Shown: in pieces, positions 25,478 to 34,025 of the stretch
How positions within the stretch are numbered: position 1 is the first letter of the stretch
How the letters are laid out: each line of letters begins with the position of its first letter
Origin: Arctic95D-9 sp035967665
GTDB taxonomy: Bacteria; Verrucomicrobiota; Verrucomicrobiia; Verrucomicrobiales; DEV007
Assembly: GCA_035967665.1 (NCBI GenBank)
Contig: JAYWLB010000124.1
Coordinates: 1-64,000 of the forward strand
Length of the DNA: 64,000 nt
Reading direction: 5' to 3'
Notes under the pieces: model-generated
Told to the model about the DNA's origin: nothing
What the model saw: only the letters and a program-made list of their open reading frames with translations
Databases searched by the model: none
Translations under genes and position numbers: made by a program

Positions 25478-26569
25478 TCAGCCACGAAAGGCAGCGGCAA
25501 CCTGATTCTGCTCTTCCTCGGTCAGGTAGGGGCTCATAGGGAGAGAAAGACACTGCTCAGCAACTTTCTCCGTCACTGGGAAGTCTCCCTTTTTATATCC
25601 CAACCCGGCAAAGACCGGCTGGAGGTGCAACGGCACCGCATAGTAGGGAACACTGGGAACGTCATGCGCGGAAAGCCGCTCTTGAATCTCATCACGGTTT
25701 TCGCAGAGGACGGTATACTGTGCCCAAACACTCGTATTCCCCTCTCCGACCTCCGGACAACTGACGCCATCGATCCCCTCAAGAAGCTCGGTGTAGCGAG
25801 CGCCCACCTTTTGACGAAGCGCCACTTCCTCCGGAAAAATCTCCAGCTTAGGCATGATTATGGCAGCCTGCATCGTATCGAGGCGCCCATTCAATCCCAA
25901 CACAGGATGATGGTGCTTTCGCTCCTGACCGTGAACACGAATCTGACGCATTTTTGCAGCCAATTCATCGTCATCAGTGAAGAGGCAGCCCCCGTCGCCG
26001 TATCCACCCAGAGGCTTGGACGGAAAGAAAGAGGTACTTCCAATGGTAGAGAGACTGCAGGACAGCTTTCCATGATGCGTTGCGCCGAAACTCTGGGCGG
26101 CATCTTCGATCACCGGCAAATTGCCGTTTCTCGCTGCAATTCCATTGATAGCTGTCATGTCAGCAGTTTGGCCGTATATCCCCACCGGCATAATCGCCTT
26201 AGTATTCTCCGTGATTGCCGCTTCAACTTTCGCCGGGTCGATGTTCCAGGTATCCGGCTGGACATCAACAAACACCGTCGTCGCGCCGAGAACACCAATC
26301 ACCTCCGCAGTGGAAATCCAGGTATAAGGCGTCGTAATCACCTCATCTCCCGGACCTATACCCAGCGCCATCAGAGCAATCATCAGTGAGTCTGTACCGG
26401 AAGAAACACCGATAGAATGTTTAACGCCGAGGTATTCATTCAGAGCACCCTCCAATTCTTCCACTTCCGGCCCCATAATGAAGCGGCCGTGATCAAGCAC
26501 TGTCGAAATCCGCGCATCAATTTGACTGCGAAGGCGATCCTTCTGAGTTTTCAGGTCAATAAATTCCAT
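25478..26569 (-). CDS. wbpE: PLP-dependent UDP-3-keto-GlcNAcA aminotransferase (WbpE-like)
   Basis: 363 residues of the DegT family. Features are SSGTDSLMIAL (from 56), IEDAAQSFGA with the pyridine-binding Asp, and Schiff-base K185 in FFPSKPLGGYGDGG. The SKPLG.YGDGG form is that of WbpE/WlbC rather than PglE, which matches the wbp context. It aminates C3 of the keto-sugar made by WbpB, with glutamate as donor. It is 17 nt from wbpD and 30 nt from wbpA. It is only distantly similar to the other aminotransferase at 6290-7426. Confidence 0.93.
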   Translation of the reverse strand: MEFIDLKTQKDRLRSQIDARISTVLDHGRFIMGPEVEELEGALNEYLGVKHSIGVSSGTDSLMIALMALGIGPGDEVITTPYTWISTAEVIGVLGATTVFVDVQPDTWNIDPAKVEAAITENTKAIMPVGIYGQTADMTAINGIAARNGNLPVIEDAAQSFGATHHGKLSCSLSTIGSTSFFPSKPLGGYGDGGCLFTDDDELAAKMRQIRVHGQERKHHHPVLGLNGRLDTMQAAIIMPKLEIFPEEVALRQKVGARYTELLEGIDGVSCPEVGEGNTSVWAQYTVLCENRDEIQERLSAHDVPSVPYYAVPLHLQPVFAGLGYKKGDFPVTEKVAEQCLSLPMSPYLTEEEQNQVAAAFRG

Positions 26570-26586
26570 ATCCGTATATTAAAAAA

Positions 26587-27240
26587 TCAATCGGTTTGTT
26601 TTTTGTAGTCGTCGTATCCCTGCTCCCCGGTGGCGAGATGAGTGGGGAGAGGCGCCTCCTCATCGAGATCCAAACAAGTGACGACACCATCCAGTAACTG
26701 ATAGCGAAAACCTGATTCAGGGCAAACGGCTTTCCCTTCCAAAAATTCGAGAATGTGACCATGTCGACTCATCCAGCCTTTCAGCCGCCCCGGAACACCC
26801 AATACAAATCCATAATCAGGCACATCCTTTGCCACTACCGCTCCGGCAGCCACAAATGAGTATCGCCCCAGAGCAATTCCGCAGACAATGGTTGCATTGG
26901 CTCCAACTGTCGCCCCCCTTCGGATTACCGTTTTCTCATAAAGCCCTCTTCGAACCACCTGAGACCGAGGGTTGGTGACGTTGGTAAGAACGCAAGACGG
27001 CCCGAGAAAGACATCATCCTCGATCTCAGTTCCCGTATAGATAGCGACGTTATTCTGCACCTTGACGTTCCTTCCGATATTTACTCCACCGGCAACCATC
27101 GTATTTTGACCGAAAGAACAATCACTACCAATAACAGCATCATCACAGATGTGTGCAAAGTGCCAAATTTTGGTACCTGAGCCAATCTTGGCCCCGCCAT
27201 CAATCACGGCAGTTTCATGAGAGAAATAATTAGTACTCAT
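26587..27240 (-). CDS. wbpD: Hexapeptide UDP-3-amino-GlcNAcA N-acetyltransferase (WbpD/WlbB-like)
   Basis: 217 residues from the ATG at 27240. The start MSTNYFSHETAVID matches the usual beginning of WbpD/WlbB proteins, whereas the longer frame from 27294 adds 18 residues without family resemblance. Left-handed beta-helix turns run from IDGGAKIGSGTKIWHFAHI through VGANATIVCGIALGRYSFVAAGAVV to GVPGRLKGW, then a C-terminal zinc-ribbon-like or dimer extension. It transfers acetyl to the 3-amino group, giving UDP-GlcNAc(3NAc)A. A WbpI-type C2 epimerase, which would convert this to the manno sugar, is not in the window. 102 nt separate it from ugd. Confidence 0.92.
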   Translation of the reverse strand: MSTNYFSHETAVIDGGAKIGSGTKIWHFAHICDDAVIGSDCSFGQNTMVAGGVNIGRNVKVQNNVAIYTGTEIEDDVFLGPSCVLTNVTNPRSQVVRRGLYEKTVIRRGATVGANATIVCGIALGRYSFVAAGAVVAKDVPDYGFVLGVPGRLKGWMSRHGHILEFLEGKAVCPESGFRYQLLDGVVTCLDLDEEAPLPTHLATGEQGYDDYKKQTD

Positions 27241-27342
27241 TTTCAACTGATTATCAAAAAGCTCCCCCGGGAACTCTATACATCTTCTTAACACTCAATC
27301 TAGCGCAATTCCAAGGCCTATTCGAATAGCGAGCTCTCACGT

Positions 27343-28752
27343 CTACCGCACCTGCCACTCACCATCGAGACTCTGCCCGCGTCCAATTGAGTAGATTTCA
27401 AAACCGACTTCCCTTGCCGCATCGGCATCGAGGATATTCCGCCCGTCAAAAAGGCAGGCCGGCTTGAGCATGCTGTCGAAAATCTCCTGATAATTGAGTG
27501 AAGCAAATTCGTCCCATTCGGTAAGGACCGCGAGCGCGTGCGCGGATTCAGCCGCCCCCATCGGGTTCGCGACTTTCACGATTTCACCGTTTTCGGCGCG
27601 GGCCGCGGCGTCGTCGATCCCGACGCCTTCAAGATCCCGGATGATCTGATCGAGCGAAACCTGAGGGTCGTAGATCGCGAGGTGAGCGCGCTCGATGAGG
27701 AGATCACGACAGACCGAAATCGCTGCCGATTCCCGGGTATCGTTGGTATTTTTCTTAAAGGCGAAGCCGAGAATCCCGATTTTCTTCTCCGCGACGGTGT
27801 TGAAAAGGGTCGCGATGATTTTCTGAGCGAATCGACCTTTCTGCCAGTTGTTCAGCTCGATGACGCTTTTCCAGTAGTTCGCGACCTCGGGGAGACCGAA
27901 GTAGTCGCAAAGATAGGTGAGATTGAGAATATCCTTCTGAAAACAGGAACCTCCAAATCCCACAGATGCCTTGAGGAACTTGGGGCCGATCCGACTGTCG
28001 GTCCCGACGGCACGGGCCACTTCGTTGACATCCGCTCCGGTTTCTTCACAGAGCGCCGAGATCGAATTGATCGACGAAACCCGCTGCGCGAGGAAGGCAT
28101 TCGCTGTCAGCTTGGATAGCTCGGAAGACCAGAGATTCGTCGTGAGAATCTTTTCGCGCGGCACCCAGTTGGCGTAGATGGACACAAGTGTCTCGACAGC
28201 CTTTGCATCCTCGCCGCCAATGAGGACCCGGTCAGGGTTGCTCAAATCAGCGACAGCCGTTCCCTCGGCGAGGAACTCGGGATTCGAAAGCACTTTGACC
28301 CGGTCCCCTTTTCCAACGCCCCGGAGGACGCTGTTGATCATCGCTGCGGTCCGGATCGGAACGGTCGATTTCTCGACGACAATGATGTCTTTCTCGACGA
28401 CTTCCGCAATCTGTCGCGCGCATCGCTCGACCCATTTGAGATCGGCGGCCTGTCCCGCCCCGGCTCCGTAGGTTTTCGTGGGCGTGTTTACCGAGATAAA
28501 AATAATATCCGCTTCCCGAATTGCCGTATCCACATCGGTGCTGAAGTAGAGGTTGCGCCCTCTTGCCTCGGCAACGACCTCGTCGAGTTGCGGCTCGAAT
28601 ACCGGCAGTTTCGACAAATCCGGATCGTTCCAGGCCGCAATCCGCGCTTCATTCACATCCACAACCGTGACCTCGATGTCAGGGCACTTGTTGGCAATCA
28701 TTGCCATGGTTGGACCGCCGACGTATCCGGCGCCTATACAGGTAATTTTCAT
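27343..28752 (-). CDS. ugd: UDP-glucose 6-dehydrogenase, animal/plant-like type
   Basis: 469 residues. It begins ITCIGAGYVGGPTMAMIA and has SVNTPTKTYG, EKSTVPIRTA, LSNPEFLAEGTA, the catalytic cysteine in SVGFGGSCFQKDILNLTYLC, and LGFAFKKNTNDTRES. These strings match human and plant UGDH as I remember them far better than the short bacterial Ugd or the UDP-HexNAc dehydrogenases. It oxidises UDP-glucose to UDP-glucuronate, the substrate of the decarboxylase encoded 10 nt upstream. The two form the promoter-proximal end of the cluster. Confidence 0.95.
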   Translation of the reverse strand: MKITCIGAGYVGGPTMAMIANKCPDIEVTVVDVNEARIAAWNDPDLSKLPVFEPQLDEVVAEARGRNLYFSTDVDTAIREADIIFISVNTPTKTYGAGAGQAADLKWVERCARQIAEVVEKDIIVVEKSTVPIRTAAMINSVLRGVGKGDRVKVLSNPEFLAEGTAVADLSNPDRVLIGGEDAKAVETLVSIYANWVPREKILTTNLWSSELSKLTANAFLAQRVSSINSISALCEETGADVNEVARAVGTDSRIGPKFLKASVGFGGSCFQKDILNLTYLCDYFGLPEVANYWKSVIELNNWQKGRFAQKIIATLFNTVAEKKIGILGFAFKKNTNDTRESAAISVCRDLLIERAHLAIYDPQVSLDQIIRDLEGVGIDDAAARAENGEIVKVANPMGAAESAHALAVLTEWDEFASLNYQEIFDSMLKPACLFDGRNILDADAAREVGFEIYSIGRGQSLDGEWQVR

Positions 28753-28762
28753 GACGAAAAAT

Positions 28763-29695
28763 CTAAATAATGGATTCGAAATACTGAATCGTCTTTTCCA
28801 GCCCCTCTTTTAAAGCAACGCCGGGCTCCCAGCCAAGCTCACGGCGGGCCAGCGAGATATCGGGGCGCCGCTGCTGAGGATCATCCTGCGGGAGAGGCTT
28901 GTGAACGATTTCCGACTTACTCCCCGTGATCGCGAGCACGTTCTCCGCGAGCTCAAGCATCGTAATCTCGTTAGGATTGCCTGCATTGACGGGTCCGGTG
29001 ATGCCCTCTTTCTCCATGAGCAATTCAAAGCTCCGGATCAAGTCGCTGACGTAGCAAAAAGAGCGCGTCTGCTGCCCTTCTCCGAAAATCGTAAGTGGCT
29101 CTCCGCGAAGGGCCTGACAGATAAAATTGGAAACGACGCGACCGTCACCGGGGCTCATGCGCGGTCCGTAGGTATTGAAAATGCGGATAACGCGGATATC
29201 GACATTATTCGAGCGATGGTAGTCGAAAAACAGGGTCTCCGCGCAGCGCTTGCCTTCGTCGTAACAACTTCGAATCCCGATCGGGTTCACATTCCCCCAG
29301 TAGGACTCGACCTGCGGGTGGTTTCCTTCGGTGGGATCGCCGTACACTTCCGAGGTCGAAGCCTGAAAGACTCTCGCGCCGGTCCGCTTCGCAAGCCCCA
29401 GCACATTGATCGCCCCGCTCACCGATGTTTTAATCGTCTTGATGGGGTTGTGCTGGTAGTGAACCGGTGAAGCCGGACACGCCAAATTGTAGATCCGATC
29501 CACCTCCACCTTGAAAGGGTCAATCACATCCCAGCGCATCAGCTCGAAATTGGGATTGCCAATGAGGTGAGCGATATTGCTTTTATGCCCGGTGAAGAAA
29601 TTGTCGAGGCAGATCACCTCGTGACCTTTCGCGATAAGCGAATCGCAGAGATGTGAGCCTAAAAAGCCGGCTCCTCCTGTAACTAGTGTACGCAT
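28763..29695 (-). CDS. uxs: UDP-glucuronate decarboxylase (UDP-xylose synthase)
   Basis: 310 residues, extended SDR fold: VTGGAGFLGSHLCDSLI, ASTSEVYGDP, active-site SCYDEGKR (YxxxK) and RIFNTYGPRMSPGDGRVVSNFICQAL. The YDEGKR form is diagnostic of UXS enzymes. It converts UDP-GlcA to UDP-xylose in one NAD-dependent cycle. The upstream neighbour in the genome is the 520-bp divergent gap, so this is the first gene of the minus-strand cluster. A very strong anti-SD-like sequence lies 25 nt before its ATG (separate entry). Confidence 0.95.
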   Translation of the reverse strand: MRTLVTGGAGFLGSHLCDSLIAKGHEVICLDNFFTGHKSNIAHLIGNPNFELMRWDVIDPFKVEVDRIYNLACPASPVHYQHNPIKTIKTSVSGAINVLGLAKRTGARVFQASTSEVYGDPTEGNHPQVESYWGNVNPIGIRSCYDEGKRCAETLFFDYHRSNNVDIRVIRIFNTYGPRMSPGDGRVVSNFICQALRGEPLTIFGEGQQTRSFCYVSDLIRSFELLMEKEGITGPVNAGNPNEITMLELAENVLAITGSKSEIVHKPLPQDDPQQRRPDISLARRELGWEPGVALKEGLEKTIQYFESII

Positions 29696-29720
29696 CTCAA
29701 ATTCTTTTGTAAAACGTGTC

Positions 29721-29744
29721 TCACCTCCTTCCTTTCCAAAGGAG
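29721..29744 (-). promoter_or_regulatory. Perfect anti-16S sequence in a potential hairpin ahead of uxs
   Basis: On the minus strand AAGGAGGTGA (29730-29721) is a full complement of the 16S 3' end, but it ends 25 nt before the uxs ATG, too far for normal initiation. The preceding CTCCTT (29744-29739) can pair with its AAGGAG across an 8-nt loop, and a competing CCTTT-GG-AAAGG palindrome (29742-29731) overlaps. This could control translation of the first cluster gene or serve another purpose. No leader peptide with a usual start codon follows at normal spacing. Confidence 0.4.
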
Positions 29745-30125
29745 AAGTGAATTTAGACTAATGAGAGCAATGAATTACCGAATCGCCCCCAAAGCAGCAC
29801 TTAAAGACACGCTACCGCCATTGGATTTCCCGTAAAACGCGAAAAATCCGTCGATCGTGGCTTGTGCTCAACAGCCCCTTTTCCTCATGGAATATCAGGG
29901 TCATATTGCTGGAAGCTTTACGCCATTTCGCATTTCGATCAAACTAAAACAAGGAACAATTAGAAGCGCTAAGATCTCACCCCTACTCCTTTAGCCAGGC
30001 AATTACGTTGACCTGTCACAAAACCTCAAATTACTCACACAAAGAGACAGCGACCACCGAACAGAATCTCAGCAGAATTAAAAACTACCTCCACACCCCG
30101 CCCCTCCGAACCCCGCATCCCAAAG

Positions 30126-30150
30126 AGGGTCAGGTCGTGGATTCAACCCT
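30126..30150. repeat. 25-nt palindromic dispersed repeat, copy A
   Basis: Begins AGGGTCAGGTC and ends TTCAACCCT, an imperfect inverted repeat with a 3-nt centre. Same length and layout as copies at 50251-50275 and 60983-61007. Intergenic, about 70 nt ahead of the esterase gene. Confidence 0.75.
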
Positions 30151-30219
30151 GTTCAATCCACGAGATCACGCAAATTCGGTGCTGTGAAATGCAGACGAAG
30201 TCGCTATGGTTTCCGAATT

Positions 30220-31449
30220 ATGCGCTCTCTTTTCCTCGCGATTCTCGCGGCACCTTTTCTCATCATCGCAGACGACTTCGTTTTTGAACCCAACTACGAT
30301 GAGTCAAAAATCCCCGCCTACACCCTCCCCGACGTTCTCGAGGGCGTGAAATCCGCCTCCGACTGGCCGGAAAAGCGGTCGAAATGGTATTCTCTGATCG
30401 CCCGCGAAATGTTCGGCGAGACGACAGAGGCGATGCGCACGACAAAAGCGACCATGACTCCCGCTGCTCCTGACAAAGAGATTCTCGGGGGCAAAGGCAT
30501 TTTGAAGCAAATCACGGTGAAGCTCGCGGGAGCGGACATCAACGTGGCGCTTTTTCTCCCGAAGAGCGCGGCCGAAAAACCGGTTCCGGTTTTCCTCGGC
30601 TACAATTTCGCCGGCAACCACGCCGTTTTCGATGATCCGGACATCATCCTCCCTTCCAGCTGGATGATGAAAAGGAAGGACCGCATCGCCAATGAAGAAG
30701 ATCGCGGAGCGAGCGCAAGCCGCTGGTCCGTCGAGCGCATCATCGACGGCGGCTTCGGGCTTGTGACCGCCTATTACGGCGACGTCGATCCGGATTTTCA
30801 CGATGAGTTTGCGAACGGCGTTCACGCGGAACTCGGCCAGCCGGAGAAACACGAAGCGGCTTCGATCGCGACCTGGTCCTGGGCGCTGAGCCGCATTCTC
30901 GACGTTCTCACCGATTCGATTCCCGAAGTCGACGGGGAAAAAGTCGCCGTGATGGGCCATTCCAGGCTCGGAAAAACCTCTCTCTGGGCGGGCGCATCGG
31001 ATGAGCGGTTCGCACTCGTGATTTCAAACAACTCAGGCTGTGGAGGCGCCGCCCTTTCGCGCCGGGCCATCGGTGAAACGGTTTGGAGAATCACCGATTC
31101 ATTCCCGCATTGGTTCTGTGGCAATTTCCTGCGCTACGCAAACAAGGAAGGCGAGATGCCCTTTGATAACCACACTCTTCTCGCTCTCATCGCCCCCCGC
31201 CCCCTCTACGTCGCGAGCGCTGAAGAGGACATCTGGGCCGACCCCAAAGGGGAATTTCTCTCCTGCCTCCACGCCTCGCCCGTCTACAAACTCCTCGGAA
31301 CGGAAGGACTTCCCGCGACGGAAATGCCGGCGGTCAATTCACCGGTGCAGGGACAAATCGGTTACCACATGCGCTCTGGCAAACACAACGTGACGGACTA
31401 TGATTGGGAGCAGTATATGAAATTTGCCACGACTCACCTCGTTCCCTGA
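30220..31449 (+). CDS. CE15 glucuronoyl esterase-like alpha/beta hydrolase, secreted
   Basis: 409 residues from the ATG at 30220, which gives a clean signal peptide (MRSLFLAILAAPFLIIA); the longer frame from 30184 adds 12 unlikely residues. Family CE15 marks: nucleophile elbow GHSRLGK (S248), NNSGCGGAALSRR, SFPHWFC, ALIAPRPLYVASAEED, and catalytic His389 in SGKHNVTDYDW. These enzymes cleave ester links between (4-O-methyl)glucuronic acid and lignin or other alcohols. It starts a probable operon: the cytochrome-containing gene begins 8 nt after its stop. Known CE15 enzymes act on plant xylan/lignin; a different uronate ester substrate is possible. Confidence 0.92.
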   Translation: MRSLFLAILAAPFLIIADDFVFEPNYDESKIPAYTLPDVLEGVKSASDWPEKRSKWYSLIAREMFGETTEAMRTTKATMTPAAPDKEILGGKGILKQITVKLAGADINVALFLPKSAAEKPVPVFLGYNFAGNHAVFDDPDIILPSSWMMKRKDRIANEEDRGASASRWSVERIIDGGFGLVTAYYGDVDPDFHDEFANGVHAELGQPEKHEAASIATWSWALSRILDVLTDSIPEVDGEKVAVMGHSRLGKTSLWAGASDERFALVISNNSGCGGAALSRRAIGETVWRITDSFPHWFCGNFLRYANKEGEMPFDNHTLLALIAPRPLYVASAEEDIWADPKGEFLSCLHASPVYKLLGTEGLPATEMPAVNSPVQGQIGYHMRSGKHNVTDYDWEQYMKFATTHLVP

Positions 31450-31457
31450 TTGACCCC

Positions 31458-34025
31458 ATGAAGTCTGCGCTCACTCCGGCGTTCCTCCTATCCCTGCTGA
31501 CTCTTTCCGCCTACGCCGCAGAGAAGCCGGGTGCCGCCATGCCCGAAGCGCATTTCGCGGTTTTCGAAAAATACTGTCTCGAGTGTCACGATTCACTCAC
31601 CGAGGAAGGCGGGGTTAATCTCGACGACCTCTCCTTCAAGATCGACTCGGTCGCATCGGCGGAGCTCTGGCAAAAAGTTCTCAACTCTCTGAATTCCGGC
31701 GATATGCCCCCGGAGGACGAGCCGCAACTTTCCGACGAAGAGAAGACAGTGTTCCTCGACGATCTTTCGCATGAGCTGGTCGAGGCCCGGGAAATCCTCA
31801 GCGACTCGGGGGGAATGATTACGATGCGCCGACTCAATCGCCGCGAGTATGAAAACACAATCCACGACCTCCTCGGAGTTGAGATCGATGCCGAAGATTT
31901 GCCGGCGGACACCAATTCCGATGGATTCGATACGACGGGGGCATCACTCTTTTTCTCGAGCGATCAGTTCGAGCAGTATCTCAAACTCGCTCACAGCGCT
32001 TTAGACAAAACGCTACTCCTCTCAAAAGAGCCCCCGCGGGTCATGAGATTCGAACGGGAATCGGAACCTTCGGTTAATCAGTTCTTTGAAAAGCAGGCGG
32101 CCAAGCTCAAAAGAAACTTTGATCAGGCACAGGAATGGCGTGCCGCAGCACAGGAGAAAACACCGAAAGATTTCGGGTTCATCGACGAAAACGATGTCGC
32201 CTTTCACGAGCGGCTCTACAATCAGCAGTATCCCACTTACCGCCAATATCTGGACCGCCCCGAATCAAAAACCGGGATCCTTCTCTATCGGCTTTTTAAC
32301 GGAGCGGTTCTCGACACCGTTAACATATCCCCGAAATGGCCCGCAGGAGAGTATACCCTGAAAGTTCGCGTCGCGGCACTTAAGGGAGCGCCTTCACATG
32401 AGCGCTTTCTCGAATACGGAGTCAAAACAGCCAACGGGAGAGCCGGCGAGCTCGATTTACGGGGCTGCGTCGAAGTCACCGGGACAATGGACAATCCCCA
32501 GACTCTCGAGATCCCCGTGACGGTTGAGCAATCAGGAAGCAGGAGCTTCGGACTGCGCCAGCGGCAACACAACAATCGCGATGCAGCACGGGCGTATTTC
32601 CTCAGATCCCAGGTTCAAAACAAGGTCGGCCCGCCACCGGCTCTTTGGATCGACCGGATTGAGATTTCGGGACCGCATTTCGAAACGTGGCCGCCCCGCG
32701 GTGTCGCCGACCTCTTTTTCAAAGGGCGGGAGTGGTGGAAGCAACCGGATGAAGACGCCTACGCCCGGGAGATCATCGAACGTTTCGCGACAAGGGCCTT
32801 CCGGATCAAGGAGCCCTCCCCCGCCTATCTCGAAAAACTTTACGAACTCTACTCGAAGGAAAAATCCGGCGGAAAGAAACTCCACGAAGCGATTCGTGAA
32901 CCGCTCGCAACGATCCTTGCCTCTCCCGGATTCCTCTACCTGATCGAACCGGTTCCGGGTCAGTCAAAACGTGAACTGACCGATCTCGAGCTCGCAGTGA
33001 GACTTTCCTATTTCCTGTGGAGCGCACCTCCTGACAAAACACTATATGAGGTGGCACGGGCGGGTGAATTGAACCATCCCGCCAAACTGGCAGAGCAAAC
33101 TAACCGAATGCTAAGAGACCCGCGAAGCGATGCCTTCATTTCCAGTTTCGCCCACCAATGGCTGCACATGGAACGCCTCGACTTTTTCCAGTTCGACTTC
33201 CGTCAGTTCCCTGAATTTGATGACAGTGTCAAGGCGGCGGCCCGGCGGGAGGTCTACGAAACGATACGCTCAGTCATCAACGAGCAGCGCCCCCTGGGGG
33301 ATTTGCTGAAAGCGGATCATGTCGTGGTTAACAACCTCCTCGCGAATTACTACGGCCTTGAAGGAGTCGAGGGAGACGCGTTTCAAAAAGTATCTCTCCC
33401 CGCAGATTCCCCGCGCGGCGGATTGCTCGGAATGGCGGCAACGATGGCGATGGGATCCGACGGCAACCGCTCATCCCCCGTGGAGCGAGGTGCCTGGGTG
33501 ATGCGCAAGCTGCTCGACGATCCGCCACCACCCGCTCCGGCCAACGTTCCCCAGCTGAGCCGCCTCGAGGGACAACTGCTCTCCCCGCGCGAGCTGCAGA
33601 ACGCGCACATGGAGGAAGCCCAGTGCGCGCAGTGCCACCGCAAGATCGATCCGATCGGCTACGGTCTCGAAAACTTCGACGCCGCGGGGAAATGGCGTGA
33701 AACGATGATTTTGACGCAGGCAGGCCGGAAAAAGAAAAATGCGAAGCGGAAAATGGTCATCGATATCGACGCCCATGGCCAGCTCCCCGGTGGCGCTACC
33801 TTCGAAGATTTCGCAGGCCTGCGTGACTCGATCGCCAATCAAAGGAGCGCTTTTGAGCGGGGCTTCACCGAAGCGCTCATCGAATATGCCCTCGGCCGTC
33901 CCTACGGTTTTTCCGATGAAAGTTTGCGCGAAAAATTACTGAAACGCGCTCGCGCCAAAGACGGTGAAATGCGCGAATTTATTTTAGCTCTCGTTCAATC
34001 CAAACCCTTCAGAACGAAAAAATGA
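31458..34025 (+). CDS. Planctomycete-type cytochrome c / DUF1592-DUF1588-DUF1585 secreted protein
   Basis: 855 residues from the ATG at 31458, which opens a signal peptide (MKSALTPAFLLSLLTLSAYA). A heme-binding CLECH lies at 40-44 in FEKYCLECHDS. Then follow MRRLNRREYENTIHDLLGVEID (DUF1587), ELAVRLSYFLWSAPPD (DUF1592), LGMAATMAMGSDGNRSSPVERGAWVMRKLLDDPPPPAPANVP with a second CxxCH, CAQCHRKIDPIGYGLENFD (DUF1588), and a final DUF1585 region with EYALGRPYGFSDE. The function is unproven; the layout suggests a periplasmic redox partner, often beside polysaccharide- or sulfatase-type genes in Planctomycetes/Verrucomicrobia. Its stop overlaps the next ATG (ATGA). Confidence 0.92.
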   Translation: MKSALTPAFLLSLLTLSAYAAEKPGAAMPEAHFAVFEKYCLECHDSLTEEGGVNLDDLSFKIDSVASAELWQKVLNSLNSGDMPPEDEPQLSDEEKTVFLDDLSHELVEAREILSDSGGMITMRRLNRREYENTIHDLLGVEIDAEDLPADTNSDGFDTTGASLFFSSDQFEQYLKLAHSALDKTLLLSKEPPRVMRFERESEPSVNQFFEKQAAKLKRNFDQAQEWRAAAQEKTPKDFGFIDENDVAFHERLYNQQYPTYRQYLDRPESKTGILLYRLFNGAVLDTVNISPKWPAGEYTLKVRVAALKGAPSHERFLEYGVKTANGRAGELDLRGCVEVTGTMDNPQTLEIPVTVEQSGSRSFGLRQRQHNNRDAARAYFLRSQVQNKVGPPPALWIDRIEISGPHFETWPPRGVADLFFKGREWWKQPDEDAYAREIIERFATRAFRIKEPSPAYLEKLYELYSKEKSGGKKLHEAIREPLATILASPGFLYLIEPVPGQSKRELTDLELAVRLSYFLWSAPPDKTLYEVARAGELNHPAKLAEQTNRMLRDPRSDAFISSFAHQWLHMERLDFFQFDFRQFPEFDDSVKAAARREVYETIRSVINEQRPLGDLLKADHVVVNNLLANYYGLEGVEGDAFQKVSLPADSPRGGLLGMAATMAMGSDGNRSSPVERGAWVMRKLLDDPPPPAPANVPQLSRLEGQLLSPRELQNAHMEEAQCAQCHRKIDPIGYGLENFDAAGKWRETMILTQAGRKKKNAKRKMVIDIDAHGQLPGGATFEDFAGLRDSIANQRSAFERGFTEALIEYALGRPYGFSDESLREKLLKRARAKDGEMREFILALVQSKPFRTKK

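Larger units (their letters stand above)
29696..30219. other. Divergent intergenic region, 524 bp
   Basis: No coding frame here is convincing. The region must contain the promoter of the polysaccharide cluster (minus) and that of the esterase/cytochrome operon (plus), but I cannot pick clear -35/-10 boxes for either. It contains the SD-like hairpin near uxs and one copy of the 25-nt palindromic repeat (30126-30150). Confidence 0.6.
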
